Positions 21,100 to 33,224 are shown, counted from the stretch's first letter. The stretch is 64,000 bases of DNA from Ceratothoa steindachneri (GCA_963969495.1 OZ018333.1:91354207-91418206); one strand, 5' to 3'. Notes: generated from the letters alone by a model not told the origin. Numbers and translations: made by a program.

Positions 21100-22970
21100 A
21101 TTTAATGTCATCAAGAGCACCCCCTCCTCCTCGGTCACGGTGTTTCCAGAAGCTCAACGCAACAGTGCCCCTTCCTTGTAGGCGATGGGGCTCCGCCCGC
21201 TCCTTTACCTTTATTCTTGGTCATGGTTATAGTATTCATGATCTCATCTTGACCCCTCTACCTTCACCCCTTTCCCTCTCTTGGACCTTTTCTTCCTTCA
21301 TGCGTTAGTTTCAGAGTGTCTCGCTTTCTCGTGGTGAGGGGGTCCTCCCCAGAGCTCTTAGGGGACCCCTGGGGTCCTGCGAACTACACTTTTAATGCAC
21401 CCCTCTATTTCTCTTAATGCCAAACGTTCTTCAGCCTTTCCTCGCTCGTTGGATCCCTATACCCACGATGTGGACCCGGATTTAGATTAGACCCCGCTTT
21501 CTGGTCTTGTTCCTCATCTGATACGCCACTTGCAAAAGTGGATGTGTACGACGTAAACCAAACATTTGAGTCCCGCAGTTGTGAACTCCGCTGAATGTGG
21601 CCATGAGGTAGTGGTAATATCGTAGTCGAGGTGTTATCTCACACTCAACACAATGTTGTGCGAAATCCGTCTTCTATAGCACAAGTTCGCTTAACCCCTT
21701 AGCCCCATCCACGTCTGAATTTTGCCAAAGGTGCCATGCATTCAAACGAATTAAGGAACCATGACCTCACACGTCTCAAGAGTAAGGTTAGTACCCAAGG
21801 ATTCACACTTAAACACAGGGTGACAAAAACTGAAGGCTCTGCTAGAGTCGCAACTGCCACATTTATTTTAGCGTTCGAACGTCAGGAACTGCCCCTTATT
21901 ATTAAAGCTTTGTACCTTCGTGTCCTGGTAATCCCCGGGTTGCTTGAATTGGTCGTTCCTGTAGGTACTCCAGTTCCTGCGTGATTTGTAGTTCTAATTA
22001 CCATGACCCTGAATGCGCCAAATCATTGTGTTGCGTCGAAAATCTGCCTAATAATCTTATATGAAAAAGAGGTCATCGCTTTGTGCGACTCTGCCTATAG
22101 ATATGAGAAAGGCTCTCCAACGTGCTGGAGCATAAACCTCTCCTCTTGGCGGGCTCATATCAGATGTTTTACGTAACTCTTAACGAAACGGACCGTCTCG
22201 TTCGAGTTTGACACGCCTGAAGCATCTCATTGCCCATCTACCGTCAGTGTCAGACGTATTCTGATTTACCGTCCAAGCATCGATCGCATACCGAGATACT
22301 TAATTTTTCTCCCATCTCCCCAGCAGTTCAAGTCGGGGCTGCCGCTCAGGGCGAAAAACTTGACGACATCAGACGTTATCTGAAAGAATCTTCTATATTG
22401 AACAGTGAATGTTCTTCTACCCGGCCATGGGACCCTAACCCCAGTTTTAAGAGGAGGGACTCTTCACCTGGGTCATCGGCCACTAATAAGGTGGCAGCCT
22501 CTGGAACTGACTCGGCCGAGCCTCAAGAATTTTCAATAGACTCTTCTCCTATTACTGAATATTCTTTCACCTCAAACCATTCACCGTGCCAAGCCCCTTA
22601 TCGGTCCAAATGGTAGCAGAAATCCACCCAGTTCCTCGTACTTTACCCATATCTCCTGCTCCATCCACTCACCATCCTACTCATGATCCGGTAGAAAAAA
22701 TCGATGATATCCCATCATCGTTAGCTGCGGTTGTTGGATTAACCCATCAGACATCGAAAGCGCCCTCGGACCATGATTTCGGATCTACCGTCCGAAAATC
22801 TCTTCTTGGCCCCACGTTTCTGCCGGGCTATGCGCTCCACTTAGAGGTACGGGCCTCGTCCGGTTCCTTGAAACCAACGGACATGTCACCTGTCACTACT
22901 ATCAGGATCTCTTATCCTGTAATAGCAAGCTCTTCGTACCCCAAGGTTTTTGGGGCTCTCTTCAAGCAAC
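21100..22970 (+). mobile_element. LINE family C, 5' UTR and ORF1 relic
   Basis: A GC-rich leader (21100-21390) precedes ATG at 21396, which opens a short frame (MHPSISLNAKRSS) ending at 21490. Downstream, 21900-22110 reads in shifting frames as a gag-like ORF1: CVICSSNYHDPECAKSLC, then EKEVIALCDSAYRYEK with one change of frame. This resembles the third knuckle and helix of jockey-type ORF1. A Ser/Pro-rich part follows (22230-22970). No endonuclease or RT was found, so the copy is 3'-truncated where the gypsy fragment begins. The family is distinct from LINE-A. Confidence 0.5.
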
Positions 22971-23090
22971 ATCAGAGAGAGAGAGAGTCACGCGGCGCAG
23001 AGGCCTAGGGAGTATATCTCAGACGAGCAGACCTTCAATCGGCTTTTTGTGGTAAACCTTCGGGGCGATAAGACGAGCTGAGACGATGGT
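22970..23090. repeat. Direct repeat unit 1 (about 115 bp)
   Basis: This stretch recurs at 23770-23890 with about 80 percent identity by eye. Shared words include TAGGGAGTAT, AGACGAG, ACCTTCAATCGGC and GGG(G/A)CGATAAG. The two units flank the gypsy RNase H relic, so they may be parts of a duplicated gypsy 3' region or LTR. Confidence 0.6.
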
Positions 23091-23129
23091 ATATGTTGTG
23101 TGTTAATCCAGTACGGGAACATTAACGAG

Positions 23130-23450
23130 TTTTTCCTATCGTTTACGCTAGTCGGAAGTTGTTAGCCCGCGAGAACAACTATGCAGCGATTAAGCGAGAA
23201 GCTCTCGCAATAATTTGGGAATTCAAAAATTCAAAATGTTTTTATTAGGAAAAGTTTATAATAAAGATAGGCCACAAACCTTTGTCTTATCTCAGAAACA
23301 TTAAAAATATTAATGCGCTGGAGTTTGTTCCTCCAGGAATTCCAATTCAGAATATTGTATATCAAAGGCTATGAAAACTGTATGGCTGACAGTTTAAGCC
23401 AGAGTCTGTTGTGTTCCCCTACAGACGAATCTTTAGCCTACTAATTTTTT
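23130..23450 (+). pseudogene. Gypsy RNase H relic (3' end of pol)
   Basis: Shifting frames on the plus strand give YASRKLLARENNYAAIKREA, then ALAIIW, then MRWSLFLQEFQFRILYIKGY and ADSLSQS. These are the successive RNase H motifs of Ty3/gypsy polymerases; the last corresponds to the ADALSR motif in element G2. The copy is broken by several frameshifts. It lies on the opposite strand to G1 and G2. Confidence 0.75.
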
Positions 23451-24595
23451 TTCTGTATATATATGCAGTCTAAATATCTGTTAGATTAAGAAAAGATGTA
23501 CCCTTTTGCATTTATCTTTTAGTTAAACTAACTTTAAATTATCATGGAACCGAGGCAGATGTGCCTCCCTCTCGAATTTTTTAATAATTGCTGGTATTGT
23601 AAATTAATATATTTTCCCAGTCCCTCTATTGGTATTTATTTTGTTTTCTTTTTTTGAACTTAGTACAATGTTTTCTTTTTTCTTCCTATTTTGTGGTTTG
23701 AATTTATTATGCACAACCTTTTTTCTATTACCCGGGATGTCACTTCTTCCGGAAGTTCCATCTCAAGGGGGAAGGAGATGTCAAAGAGAGTTACGTGGAC
23801 GCTGAGGCGTAGGGAGTATCTCACAGACGAGAATACCTTCAATCGGCATCTCTGGGTATATTTTCGGGACGATAAGTCTAGCCAAACTGGGCCCCGGGAA
23901 AAGATCAGCGAGAGTGTGCGAAGTTCACGTCCGCCTCGCCCCTTAAGATGAAGTGGGATCCGCTTCCGTCGACCACGTATATAATTCCCAGCACAGGCAT
24001 GTGAAAATCAGTATTCGCCCGAATCAGCCAAAGACACCACGCGCAAATTCTCAAGCGACTCCCGCCCCAAGGGCTCGTAGTCATGAAACATTCAGAATTG
24101 ACAGTCGAGCAACGTGAAGACTCGTCCTTCTGCATTAACCAGCTCAACTCCTTCTCTCAAAAATACTCCCTCGAGGCTCACCACAGAAATTGTAAGACAA
24201 TTACGTTTTTTCTCGCTATCAACTTCGAAGAGGCGCGACGCTATTCGACCTTGAAAGTTCACCCATGATCCCCTCCTCCCGTTTCCTGTCGTTTGTGCAT
24301 GCTCACGGCGCGTGCCGAAGCATCCATTTAAATCTATTTTGCTTTCCAATTAGTCCCGTGTATTTTCCATAGTGTCTCGTTTGTTAAATTTTATTGTTTT
24401 TGTTTCCACTGTTTGATTCCCATAATAACATAGTCATTTGACCGAAATCGGCCAATGGTAGAATAAGCACTCGTATATATTTTCGTTGTGACCCACGTCA
24501 AAAGGGGGCATCCCCTTGTGCCTGCTTTTCGCCTCATTTTCACTTATCCAGGGAGACAAGTGAATGTCAGGGAGCTCATATCCGTCCTACGACAT

Positions 24596-24639
<44 letters not shown>

Positions 24640-25181
24640 ATTAAACTGGTGTCAGGTTTTTAAATTTTTTTTGTAAAGAGTCTTAAAAGGCTCGGTTGGT
24701 TCTGGCTATCAAGGAAACCGTGAAGCAATAATTTTCTTGCCTGGCTACTTTCAAAAGGTTGATACACGCTCTCATTGACTATTTGAATTTATTTACTTGT
24801 GTGTTCATTATTTTTGGTGACTGTGCATCAATCACTAGCTTTCCCAAGCGGAGTTTATATTTGTTTCTTTCGGCCTCGTATATTCTGTCATTTGAAAGTT
24901 TCAGTAAGAATTGTATTGTTCGGTTTTGTTGGGCGGACGTAAGGGGGAGGCGCCGAGGCTTTTCGTCTCAATCCCAGAATTCGTATCGTGCGAAATAAAT
25001 GAGTTTTTTTAGAGAAAATTTATTTAGTATTGGGTCAAGTAAAACTCATTGGCACTTCCGTCAGTGTTTCTAAGTGCGTTAAGTAAAACACAATAATATT
25101 CCGTTTGACAAACTCGCTACATTTTCTTTTATTTATTTTTTTATTTTATTTATTTATTTATTTTTTAAGTGCGACTCGTTG
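23451..25181. other. Gypsy non-coding region, probably LTR and leader; includes TA repeat
   Basis: This non-coding stretch lies between a gypsy RNase H and a gypsy gag in the same orientation, so it probably holds one or more LTRs and a leader. It contains the second copy of the 115-bp repeat (23770-23890), a TA microsatellite (24600-24635), and GGTGTCAGG at about 24648. The last is the kind of sequence found next to tRNA primer sites in such elements. I could not delimit LTR ends. The open frames inside show no known domain. Confidence 0.4.
24600..24635. repeat. TA microsatellite
   Basis: About 18 uninterrupted TA dinucleotides. Confidence 0.95.
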
Positions 25182-25601
25182 ATGCGACAGTCTTTATTCG
25201 AAACCTTTAAGGCACAAGGAGAATCTCTGGGTATGACTGCTAAAGACTTAATGTCCTATATTCAAGAAGAAGAGAGAACAGTAAGAGCCGAAAGAAAGAA
25301 AAGGAACGAGAAAGAGGGGAGAGGGAGAAAATTCGTCAGCACGAATTAGAAATGACAAGGGCAAGGAACGAAACACACCATCAATTCGGAGACCGGATAC
25401 AACAACCCCCCGCATCTATCGAACTGCCCGTCTTCAAGGAAGCGGAAGACTTCGGTTCATATCCAACCCACTTCGAAAAGATGTGTGAAATAAATCACTT
25501 GCCACTACACAGCTAACTAAGGGACATTCTTTATTTCACTCCCGTCAGAGGGAACTATCGATTATTCCACATTGAAGTCCGAGTTACTTTCCGCTTACAC
25601 A
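25182..25601 (+). pseudogene. Gypsy gag relic
   Basis: The ATG at 25182 starts MRQSLFETFKAQGESLGM, which aligns with the start of the G2 gag (FEIFKAQGESLGL). A Glu/Arg-rich helix follows, then ELPVFKEAEDFGSYPTHFEK and CEINHLPLHS, equal to the G2 block LKLPNFRHGEDFGAFLAHFE. A frameshift in the charged helix and a stop near 25516 inactivate it. LINE-A 3' sequence begins abruptly at about 25602. Confidence 0.75.
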
Positions 25602-26680
25602 GCTTGTCCCGTGTACTCGTGACGGGTTCGTTAACACTGACTTGTTGACTTTTTAGAGGAGGCTGCTTCCTACACCTTATCTAAGGTTTGTTGTTCTTTT
25701 GGAGTTCGCATGTTCCTGCGATGGGACGTCCCCGCGACGCACGAGCGTCCTTCATGGTTGCTGCCCCTTTCCGTTTTCCTTTTGTTATTGTTTTTTTTTC
25801 ATGTTAATTTAATTTAGCCTAGTACTAGACTTTCGTAAATAGCCCCATCCGGAGGTAGCTTAGCCTTTCGCCTTTCAGACAGCCTGCGTTTCTACCCTAT
25901 AACCTATGCTTTAACCTTATCTAGTCGGTCTATAACTTTACAGGGCAGATACCGACCACCTTCCGCTCACCCAACTATCCCAGATCGGGGATAAGAGGGA
26001 CAGGAACAAAGTTTCCTCATCCCTGAGCTCCGGTCTGGGGTGGTGGGTTTTTACACCACGAGTGCTGCCCTGGTAAAGCTGGCGGCACAAAGGGTCCACG
26101 CTCAACCCGGGCTAAAACCAGGGCTCGCCTCCCTTCCCCCAGCATGACCGTTTCCCGTAAAAACGAAATGGCCACGTGCCTCCACCGAGTCGTTAGACAA
26201 ACAGAAGGCAACACCCCGGAAGTTGGTCGCTAGGCCATCTTCCGGGGTTCCTAAAGCTGCCCTCCAAAAGGAGGACAGCACTAGGCGAGCTTCAGCTCCG
26301 TCGCCCACATCCAGTGGTAAGCTGGGTGGCTCCGAGACTTTGGGTACTGCAAAGGAGGGACCACCGCCTACGAAGCCTTTAAGGTTTCGAGGCAGAGAGA
26401 GGAAAAGACTCGCATGGCAAGCTCAACCTCCCTCGATCCGTCCTCGAAGGCGACAGCGCTTTCAGCGTATTGTCCGGCCAACAGCGCCCGGGATTTTGCC
26501 TCCGGGAAGCGTACGGCCATTCCCGTGAGATTCTTCTCTTCGAAGAGGGGCCGCCGCGTCCCCGAGCTAGGCCTGGAGGGCATATTCCTTTAATGGAATT
26601 GCTGCGGACTCCGGGCCAGCTGAGGAGTTGCGGAGGCTCGTCTCGTCCCGTTCCCAATTAGCTATCTTTTGCAGGAGCCC
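25602..26680 (+). mobile_element. LINE-A fragments D0 (3' UTR) and D1 (5' UTR joined to late ORF1)
   Basis: The stretch 25602-25850 matches the LINE-A 3' UTR (GTACTCGTGACGGGTTCG, GCCTAGTACTAG) but lacks the full tail. From 25850 the 5' UTR starts (GGTAGCTTAGCC, TCAGACAGCCTG). At about 26055, after GGTGGGTTTTTA, it jumps to the end of ORF1 (GGTAAAGCTGGCGGCACAAA) and runs to the start of the endonuclease region (AGCTATCTTTTGCAGGAG). Copy D2's 5' UTR follows at once. D1 lacks most of ORF1 and all of RT and RNase H. Confidence 0.75.
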
Positions 26681-27203
26681 CGTGAGGGGCGCGACGATTT
26701 GCCATCCTAGACACCGTGCTGACGGGACTCAGCACCCCGTCCGACCCCAGCCTAACCTCTTTCCTTCGTTCAGACAGCCTGTACTTCTCCCCTATTTCCT
26801 CACTTCCCCTACAACATCTCCCACAATTTTCTCTGGTCGGCCTCTTTTTTCTCACGCTAGATGCTGATTTTCTTCTCAGCTAACTATTCCGGATTGGGGC
26901 TGAGGGGGGAGGTCACAATGTTCCCTCACCTCTGAGCTCCGGTCTGGGGTGGTGCGTTTTTAACAACCTGCTTCATCCCCACCCATACCTTCCTCACATC
27001 CCATTTCCTTCTCACTTGACCATCTATTTTTTGACGCCGTGTCCATGGTGGAGCCGCCATGCCGAGGGACTGCCAGGCTCCCAGGTGAGAGGAAAGGTCC
27101 TGAATGGCGGCACCTGGCTCTGCCAGGCCTGTACGCACCCCTTGCAGGGCGGGCTACTTCGAGGGGTGATGAGCGTATGCATTCCGTGAAAAATTTAGGG
27201 TCA

Positions 27204-29180
27204 CCATGCCCAATGACGAACGAATCAAAAATCTTCCCTCAATTTATCATTGTCCATCGACGGAACTGCCCTCGGGCAGCTCCACAGAAAAATGGAGGTC
27301 TTCCCTCTGTGCTTACGCACGGGACCCTCCAAATTTCTCTAACCGGAGAGGAGGCTTACTCCTCTCCTTCACCCTGGGTATAGGGGACTCCCCCTCCCCC
27401 CTTCTCTGGAGATGCTTTCGGGCACCTCCCTCTTACCAGCGATAGTTCTCCCTTTTCTTTCCAAAGGGACTGCCAAGAAATCCAGCAGGCAGCCTATAGC
27501 CGACCGCTCCCCATTGACGCAGCTCGGTAGGGCAAACCCCCTTAGGAGGAGAGGGAACCAGCTCCATCCGATCGCTTTCCTCAAAAGCCTGCTGGCAAGA
27601 GTATTAAACCTTGCCGGGGTCAAGGCCTGTGCCTCCCAAGATGAGACTAAAGACACTGCTGCCTGTAGGACCTGCGATGTCCGGGGGGGGGGGGGCAACT
27701 GGAGGCCCCTCTGAGATAACAAGGTCCTTGAGGCAACCTAGCCTCAGATGGTAGGGCCTTCCAAGGAAGCGAATCCATGCTTGGCGCCAAGCACCGATCT
27801 CGAGTCCGCCCCTATGCAAGGTCCTCCTCAAACAGCTAGGGTTTCCCAGGCCGTACAAGGAGGGAAGGGGTCTCCTCCGACCAGTGCCCCTGCGACTGCC
27901 AGGACTTTCTCCATCTCGAAGAAGGGCCTGGCTGAGGCCGGTCCATCTGGCCTGGCTGAGGCCGGTCCATCTGGCCTGGGGGCACGTGCCGGCTGAGGGG
28001 AGAACCGGGTTCATTCCCCGCCTTCCTCTCCTAAAAAGGGGAAAAAAATAGGAAAAAGAGTAAGAAAGCTAAAGGCTCCTCTCCATCCGCGGGAGCAGCG
28101 GAGACGGATGGGTCTGCTCCCACTTCGGTAAGCGACCAAGCTAAGATCGGCACATCCGGCCCCTCTGGCCCCACGGGTGCGGAGACCTTGACTAAGACGA
28201 AAAGTGCGCAGGGCGTAGCCTTGATAACATCGGAACCCATCATTCAGAGGTTACCTGGCGTTTTCGAGCCCACTGGCTTCAAACGCTTCCTGGTTATTCG
28301 CTCCAATGATGGCAACATGTTGGCCAAGGGCAACATGATCCATCAGACGAGAGCATTAGTTATTGTAATTGGTAGAAAGCCGAAGGTGACTCGTTTCTCG
28401 GACGGGAGTCTTTTGGCGAATGCGGCGGATCCTCCGAGGCGGCCAAGATAAGTGCTTGTCGGACACTTGATGGAACCCCGGTTAGTGTGATGCCGCAGTC
28501 TACCATGAAATTTGTGAAAGGAGTAGTTTATGTGAGGGAACTCGTTGACTACTCCATAGAGGACATCACCTTAGAGCTGGCCGACCATGGGACGGTAAAA
28601 ATCGAACGTGTGATGAGAAAACAGCCTCGAGACCCACCACTACACTCTTCGTCATGTTCCACTGTGACAAGCTCGCTAAGTCGGTGCGTGCCGGTTGGTA
28701 CCGCTACCGCGTGAAGGCATTCGTGCCACTGCCGCGGCGGTGCTATTACTGTCATCGCTTCGGCCATACGAATCGTTCATGTAGACGTGCAAAGTTGGGG
28801 TCACCCTAAGTATGTGTAAATTGCTCCCATGCCGCACACGATGAATCCAAATCGTGTGTGGCCAAGTGTGTCAACTGCGGAGAGCCCCACCCCTCTTCGA
28901 AGCAATGTGGTGCATATCTCCTTGAGAAAGAAATCCTGGCCGTTCAGGCCCAGGTTCGACTCTCATTCCGCGAGGTTAAGGACTTGGTCCTGGCGCGCCT
29001 GGTTCTGCCTGGAACGTCTACTGCTCAATGGTTAGAAAGACACCCTCTGCTCCTGGCCCATCCAGGCCAACGAGCACGATGGTTTCCGGGCTCTACTCAA
29101 CCCGAGCGCTTCCCTGGTAATGCTGGTGGCACAAAGGGTTCACACCCAGCCCCGGCTAAAACCAGGGCTCCCCCAGCGTG
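27204..29180 (+). pseudogene. LINE-A copy D2 ORF1
   Basis: The ATG at 27204 (MPNDERIKNLPSIY) is the best candidate ORF1 start in the family, because it directly follows the conserved 5' UTR end. The frame breaks at 27445. Later blocks are a Pro/Gly-rich segment with two tandem 24-bp repeats (27927-27974; LAEAGPSG twice), FEPTGFKRFLVIRSNDGN near 28260-28310, LADHGTVKIERVMRK near 28590, then CYYCHRFGHTNRSC and CVNCGEPHPSSKQC at 28740-28910. Stops occur at 28450 and 28808. Confidence 0.8.
27927..27974. repeat. 24-bp tandem duplication inside ORF1
   Basis: The unit GGCTGAGGCCGGTCCATCTG plus GCCT occurs twice head to tail. Other copies have it once. It is an in-frame duplication of LAEAGPSG. Confidence 0.9.
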
Positions 29181-30602
29181 ATCGTTTCCCGTAAGGCGAA
29201 ACGGCCACGTGCCTCCACCGAGTCGTTAGACTCACAGGAGGCCTCACCCCTGAAGTTGGTCGCCTGGCCATTTTCTGCGGTTCCTAAAGCTGTCTCCCGA
29301 AAGGAGGACAGCAACAAAGGAGCTTCGGCTCCTTCGCCCACACCTAGTGGTGGGCTGAGTGACTCGGAGATGGTAGATCCTTGGAAAGAGGGCCCCCCAC
29401 CTCCGAAGCCGTAACGCCCGCCTAAGGTTTTGAGGCAGAGGGAGAAAAAGACTCGCATGGCGAGCCCTACCTCCCCCAATAAGTCCTCGAAGGCGACAGC
29501 GCCTTCAGCGCATTGTCCGGCCAACAGCGCCCGTGGTTCTGCCTGCGGGAAGCGTACGGCAATTCCCGTGAGGGTCTTCTGTTTGAAGAGGGCTTCCGCG
29601 TCTCCTCCAAGCTAGGCCTGGAGGGCAATATACCACTCGTTACGTGAGATTACGTGACGTGGCCGGTTCAGACACCAGATTGTGATCTATAGTTACTCAT
29701 AAAGCGCCCCGAGTGCTCTCTGGGCATTAGAATCTCCGCATTTCCCTAGTTCGAGATCTCCGTGACGCGACGGTTTTGGCAAGGAGGGCGGAATTCGAGA
29801 TTATCTTCTGCTGGGTTCCTGGTCATGTAGGAATTGCGGAGAATGAGCGCGCCAAAGAGTACGCGAGGACCCTGCGACCGGACCAGCGTTTCGTTCTTCA
29901 TCACACCGACTACATGGCAGGAATACGGGCAGCTCTTCGGACTGCTTGGCAAAGAAGATGGGAGACGGTCGAAGGGAACATAAAGTTGCGTGTTATTGCG
30001 CAGCGTCTGTTCCCATGGACCTATCCCCCAATGCTGAGACGACTTCATGTCGCTTTTTTACGTCTCCGAATCGGACACACTCGTGTGACGCATCGCTATT
30101 TGATGGAGCGCTCCCCAGCGCCATATTGTGGCGACTGGGTCTTCCACCAGACTGTTCGACACATTCTTCTTGAATGTCCCAGTCTGGGTGATCTTCGCGC
30201 AGTTACCCGTCCCGCTACCGGGATGGGTGGGGTCGTTACCGCCTGTCCCTTGTACTCGGGACGAGTGCATGCACATTGACTGGTGAACTTGTAGACTTTT
30301 GGGGATTGGCCGGTCTCCCTTTTATTTAACCAGTTTTTTTGTTTTCTTTTGTCTGTTTTTTCGTTCTTGTTTTTTTCCCCTTATAGGTTGCAGGTTCCTG
30401 TGCCGGGGGCCCCCCACCCTCATTCTGGAGCTTGCTTTCTGCTCGTTGTCTTTTCCCTTTTTAAAATTTTTTGGTGTTGGGTTTGTTCTTTTTGTGTTTT
30501 TGAATTTGATTTCAAAGTAGCCTAGTACTAGGCAGGTTTTAATACAGCGACTAATGCCCAAGTAGGCAGTTGCCAGATGAGCTCTTAAAAAAAAAATAAA
30601 AC

Positions 30603-31852
30603 AATCTCTCTAACCTCTTGCGTGTACAAGTTGATGGAGAAATTGGTAAATGTTAGATTAGCCTTTTTCCTAGACAGTGGAGGCCATCTGTCTTCCGCAC
30701 AGTGCGGCTTCCGCAAGTTCCACTCCACGTCGGATGCTCAGCTCCGACTGGAAAATGCCGTCTGCGAGGCCTTCCTTCGTAGTCAGCACTACGCCACGGT
30801 GTTTTTCGATCTGGAGCAGGCTTATAATACCGCATGGCGATACGGTATCATGGAGGCTCTCCGCACGATGGGGGCGAGGGGACGCCTCCCTGTCTTTATA
30901 TCTGAATTTTTGCGAGATCGTCGATTCCGCGTACGGGTGGGGATAAGCCCTCTCCGGCCCAAAGGAGTAGGAAGAGGGTGTCGCGCAGGGAAGTGTCCTC
31001 AGTGTCACACTCATTGCCCTGAGCATCAATGGCATCACCTCAGTGCTGCCGAAAGATGTTCTCGCTACACTCTACGTGGACAAACTTTCGATCTCTTTTT
31101 GCGCAGTCCAGATGCCAACTCTGGAGCGTCGACTCCAACAGGCATTGAACCGCGTCTCTCGCTATGCCGAAGCGCACAGGTTTCGGTTTTCCTTGTCCAA
31201 GACTAACGTGGTACACTTCTGCCGCCATCCACGGCTCCACCCCGACCCAGGCTTGTTTCTTAATGGAGTAGGCCTGGAATTGGTTGAATCGCACCGTTTT
31301 CTTGGTCTTGTATTTGACCGATGCCTCACCTGGGAGTCTCATTTTCGCAGCCTTAGGGTCTCTTGTAGCGGCTTTCTGTCGTCTCCGAATCGTGCACACA
31401 CGTGTGCCCCATCGTTATTTGTTGAAGCGCTCCCCAGCGCCCTATTGTGACAAGTGGGTCGTCCCCCATACTGTTCGGCGCATTCTTGTTGAATGTCCCA
31501 GTCTGGGCTATCTTTACGCAGTTACCTGTCCCGCTACCGGGATGGGTGGGGTCGCTACCGCCTGTCCCTTTTACTCGGGACGGGTTCGTTCTTCGCGACC
31601 TGTGGACTTTTAGACTTTTTGGAGGAGGCCGGCCTTCTCCCCGTTATTTAATATTCAACTATGGATCTCGGTCTTCTTCGGCGGGGGAGGGCGGGCCTTT
31701 CCCCGTCGACGGAGCTCGCTCTATATTTTTCAATTTGTTTGTTTTTCTTTTGCATTTTTTTTTTAAATTTGGCTTTTAATATAGCCTAGATTTACGCTAG
31801 CTTGAGTACAGTGACTTATACCCTAGAAGGCAATCGCCAGATGAGATATTTA
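30603..31852 (+). mobile_element. LINE family A, copy E (5'-truncated)
   Basis: This starts inside the RT (RT frame 30622-31206: LVNVRLAFFLDSGGHLSSA, FDLEQAYNTAWRYG) directly after copy D2's A-rich tail. It supplies part of the RT that is missing from copy A. The catalytic motif at about 31072 reads YVDK in place of YVDD. After FLGLVFDRCLTWESH (31300-31350) it jumps at about 31372 to the C-terminal Cys/His segment, deleting RNase H. It ends in GGCAATCGCCAGATGAG at 31830-31846, where the mariner is inserted. Confidence 0.85.
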
Positions 31853-31856
31853 TATA

Positions 31857-31887
31857 CGAGGGGCGGTCAATAAGTTTTGCAATTCGG
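31857..31887. repeat. mariner left terminal inverted repeat
   Basis: Its core GGTCAATAAGTTTTGCAA matches the reverse complement of 33125-33154 with about three mismatches. Confidence 0.88.
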
Positions 31888-31936
31888 ATATAAGGAAACG
31901 AGATATGAGGAAAAGTGTTTTATTTTATTTTTCACT

Positions 31937-32977
31937 TTATCTACCTTCGACTTCAATGCACTTGTGCCACTTGTCCCAGAGGCTTCAAATCCCCGACAAC
32001 CAGAAATCTCCCGACTGCTGTTCAGTCCACTCCTGGACGGCGAGCTGGACATCTTCATCGTCCACAAACCGGCGTCCACGCAGTGCAGCCTTGAGCTGGC
32101 GGAATAAAAAGTAGTCGCTAGGGGCCAGATCTGGACTGTAGGTGGGATAGTTGAGCTCCTCGAATCCGCACTCGCGAAGGGCAGCTTGTGCAACTCTGGC
32201 CTTGTGGACAGAGGCATTGTCGTGGAGGAGCAGGACACCGCGTGTCAACTTGCCGCGCCGCTTCTGACGGATTCACTTCTTCAACCCAGCTAGTTCCTCG
32301 GCGAAATATTGGCCTGTGATGGTCCTTCCACGAGGCGCATAGTCCACCATCAACACTCCCTCAGAATCCCAGAAGATGGTGGCCATGATCTTCCAGGCTG
32401 AAGGTTGGGTCCCAAACTTGATGGGGTTTGGAGAGCCCCTGTGCTTCCAGGCCATGCTTTCGAGCTTGGTCTCGGGATCCCAGTGATGGACGCACGTTTC
32501 ATCACCTGTCACTATGCATGACTCGAAGCCCGCCGGGTCTTGGTTGTACAGGAGAAGCAGCTCCTACGAACTTTAACGACGTTGAAGTCGATCATGGGGC
32601 GTGAGGCTTCTAGGGACCCAACGGGCACAGACCTTGGTCATAGCCAAATTGTCGTGGATGATGTTTATAACACTTCCATGTGATATTCCACGTTCTCGCT
32701 CTATTTCTTCGACCTTCACACGTCGATTTTCGAGGATCATCCTCTCTACACGGGCCACATTGTACTCGTTGGTTACGTCTGACGGGCATCCTGGACGGGG
32801 GTTATCTTCAAGGGACTCACGACCATGGCGGAACTCCCTATTCCAGCGAGCAATGGTTGCATAGGAAGGGGCGGTGTCGGTGTACACTGCAACCATGCGT
32901 TCATGGATCTCTTTTGCATTCTTGCCTCCCTTGGTCAAAAATTTGGTCACTGTGCGGTGCTCAACCTTCTTCTCCAT
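31937..32977 (-). pseudogene. mariner transposase with in-frame stops
   Basis: One reading frame of 347 codons including its stop runs from ATG at 32977 to TAA at 31937, the normal mariner length. It is interrupted only by stop codons, near 32573, 32564, 32273 and 31985; no frameshift was seen. The N-terminal part has the two helix-turn-helix domains (KNAKEIHERMVAVY; RERGISHGSVINII). The catalytic triad is present: GDETCVHHW, LLHDNASVHKA, and YSPDLAPSDYFLF, which fits DD34D. Known mariner transposases bind the inverted repeats and cut and paste at TA. The stops make this copy inactive, although it is otherwise well preserved. Confidence 0.9.
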
Positions 32978-33124
32978 TGTTGAAAAATTTGTGACTGACG
33001 ATCTGCGATCAGCTACTGCTTCTTAAATAGACGAGGCAGGAGCGTGCGGTTGCAGCTCCTGACTTGTCCTAACTTGTCCTAACACCCCCACAAACAGCCA
33101 TCCCCCTTCCTTTGTTCTGCCCTA

Positions 33125-33154
33125 CCGATTTGCAAAACTTATTGAACGCCCCTG
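33125..33154. repeat. mariner right terminal inverted repeat
   Basis: Its core TTGCAAAACTTATTGA is the inverse of the left repeat. It is followed within 8 bp by a TA microsatellite. Confidence 0.88.

Positions 33155-33222
<68 letters not shown>
33155..33222. repeat. TG/TA microsatellite
   Basis: A short GTGTGT run is followed by about 30 TA units, directly next to the mariner end. The Tyr/Ile repeat open frames on both strands here are only this repeat read in frame. Confidence 0.95.

Positions 33223-33224
<2 letters not shown>

Larger units (their letters stand above)
26681..30600 (+). mobile_element. LINE family A, copy D2 (ORF1 joined to RNase H)
   Basis: A long 5' UTR (26681-27200) is followed by a frameshifted ORF1 (27204-29180) and by linking sequence to about 29625. 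There the copy jumps into RNase H (CAATATACCACTCG), deleting the endonuclease and the whole RT. The RNase H and C-terminal part is open at 29776-30279: WVPGHVGIAENE, then the terminal motif CGDWVFHQTVRHILLEC with Cys/His spacing usual for this group. The 3' UTR and tail end at about 30600. The copy has the largest deletion among the full-ended copies. Confidence 0.85.
31855..33162 (-). mobile_element. mariner element, nearly complete
   Basis: The element is about 1.3 kb with imperfect inverted repeats of about 30 bp: left at 31857-31887 and right at 33125-33154, sharing TCAATAAGTTTTGCAA and a CGG end. TA dinucleotides flank both sides. The transposase occupies the minus strand with the usual spacing to the ends. 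The insertion sits immediately after the tail of LINE-A copy E, so it is younger than that copy. Confidence 0.9.
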
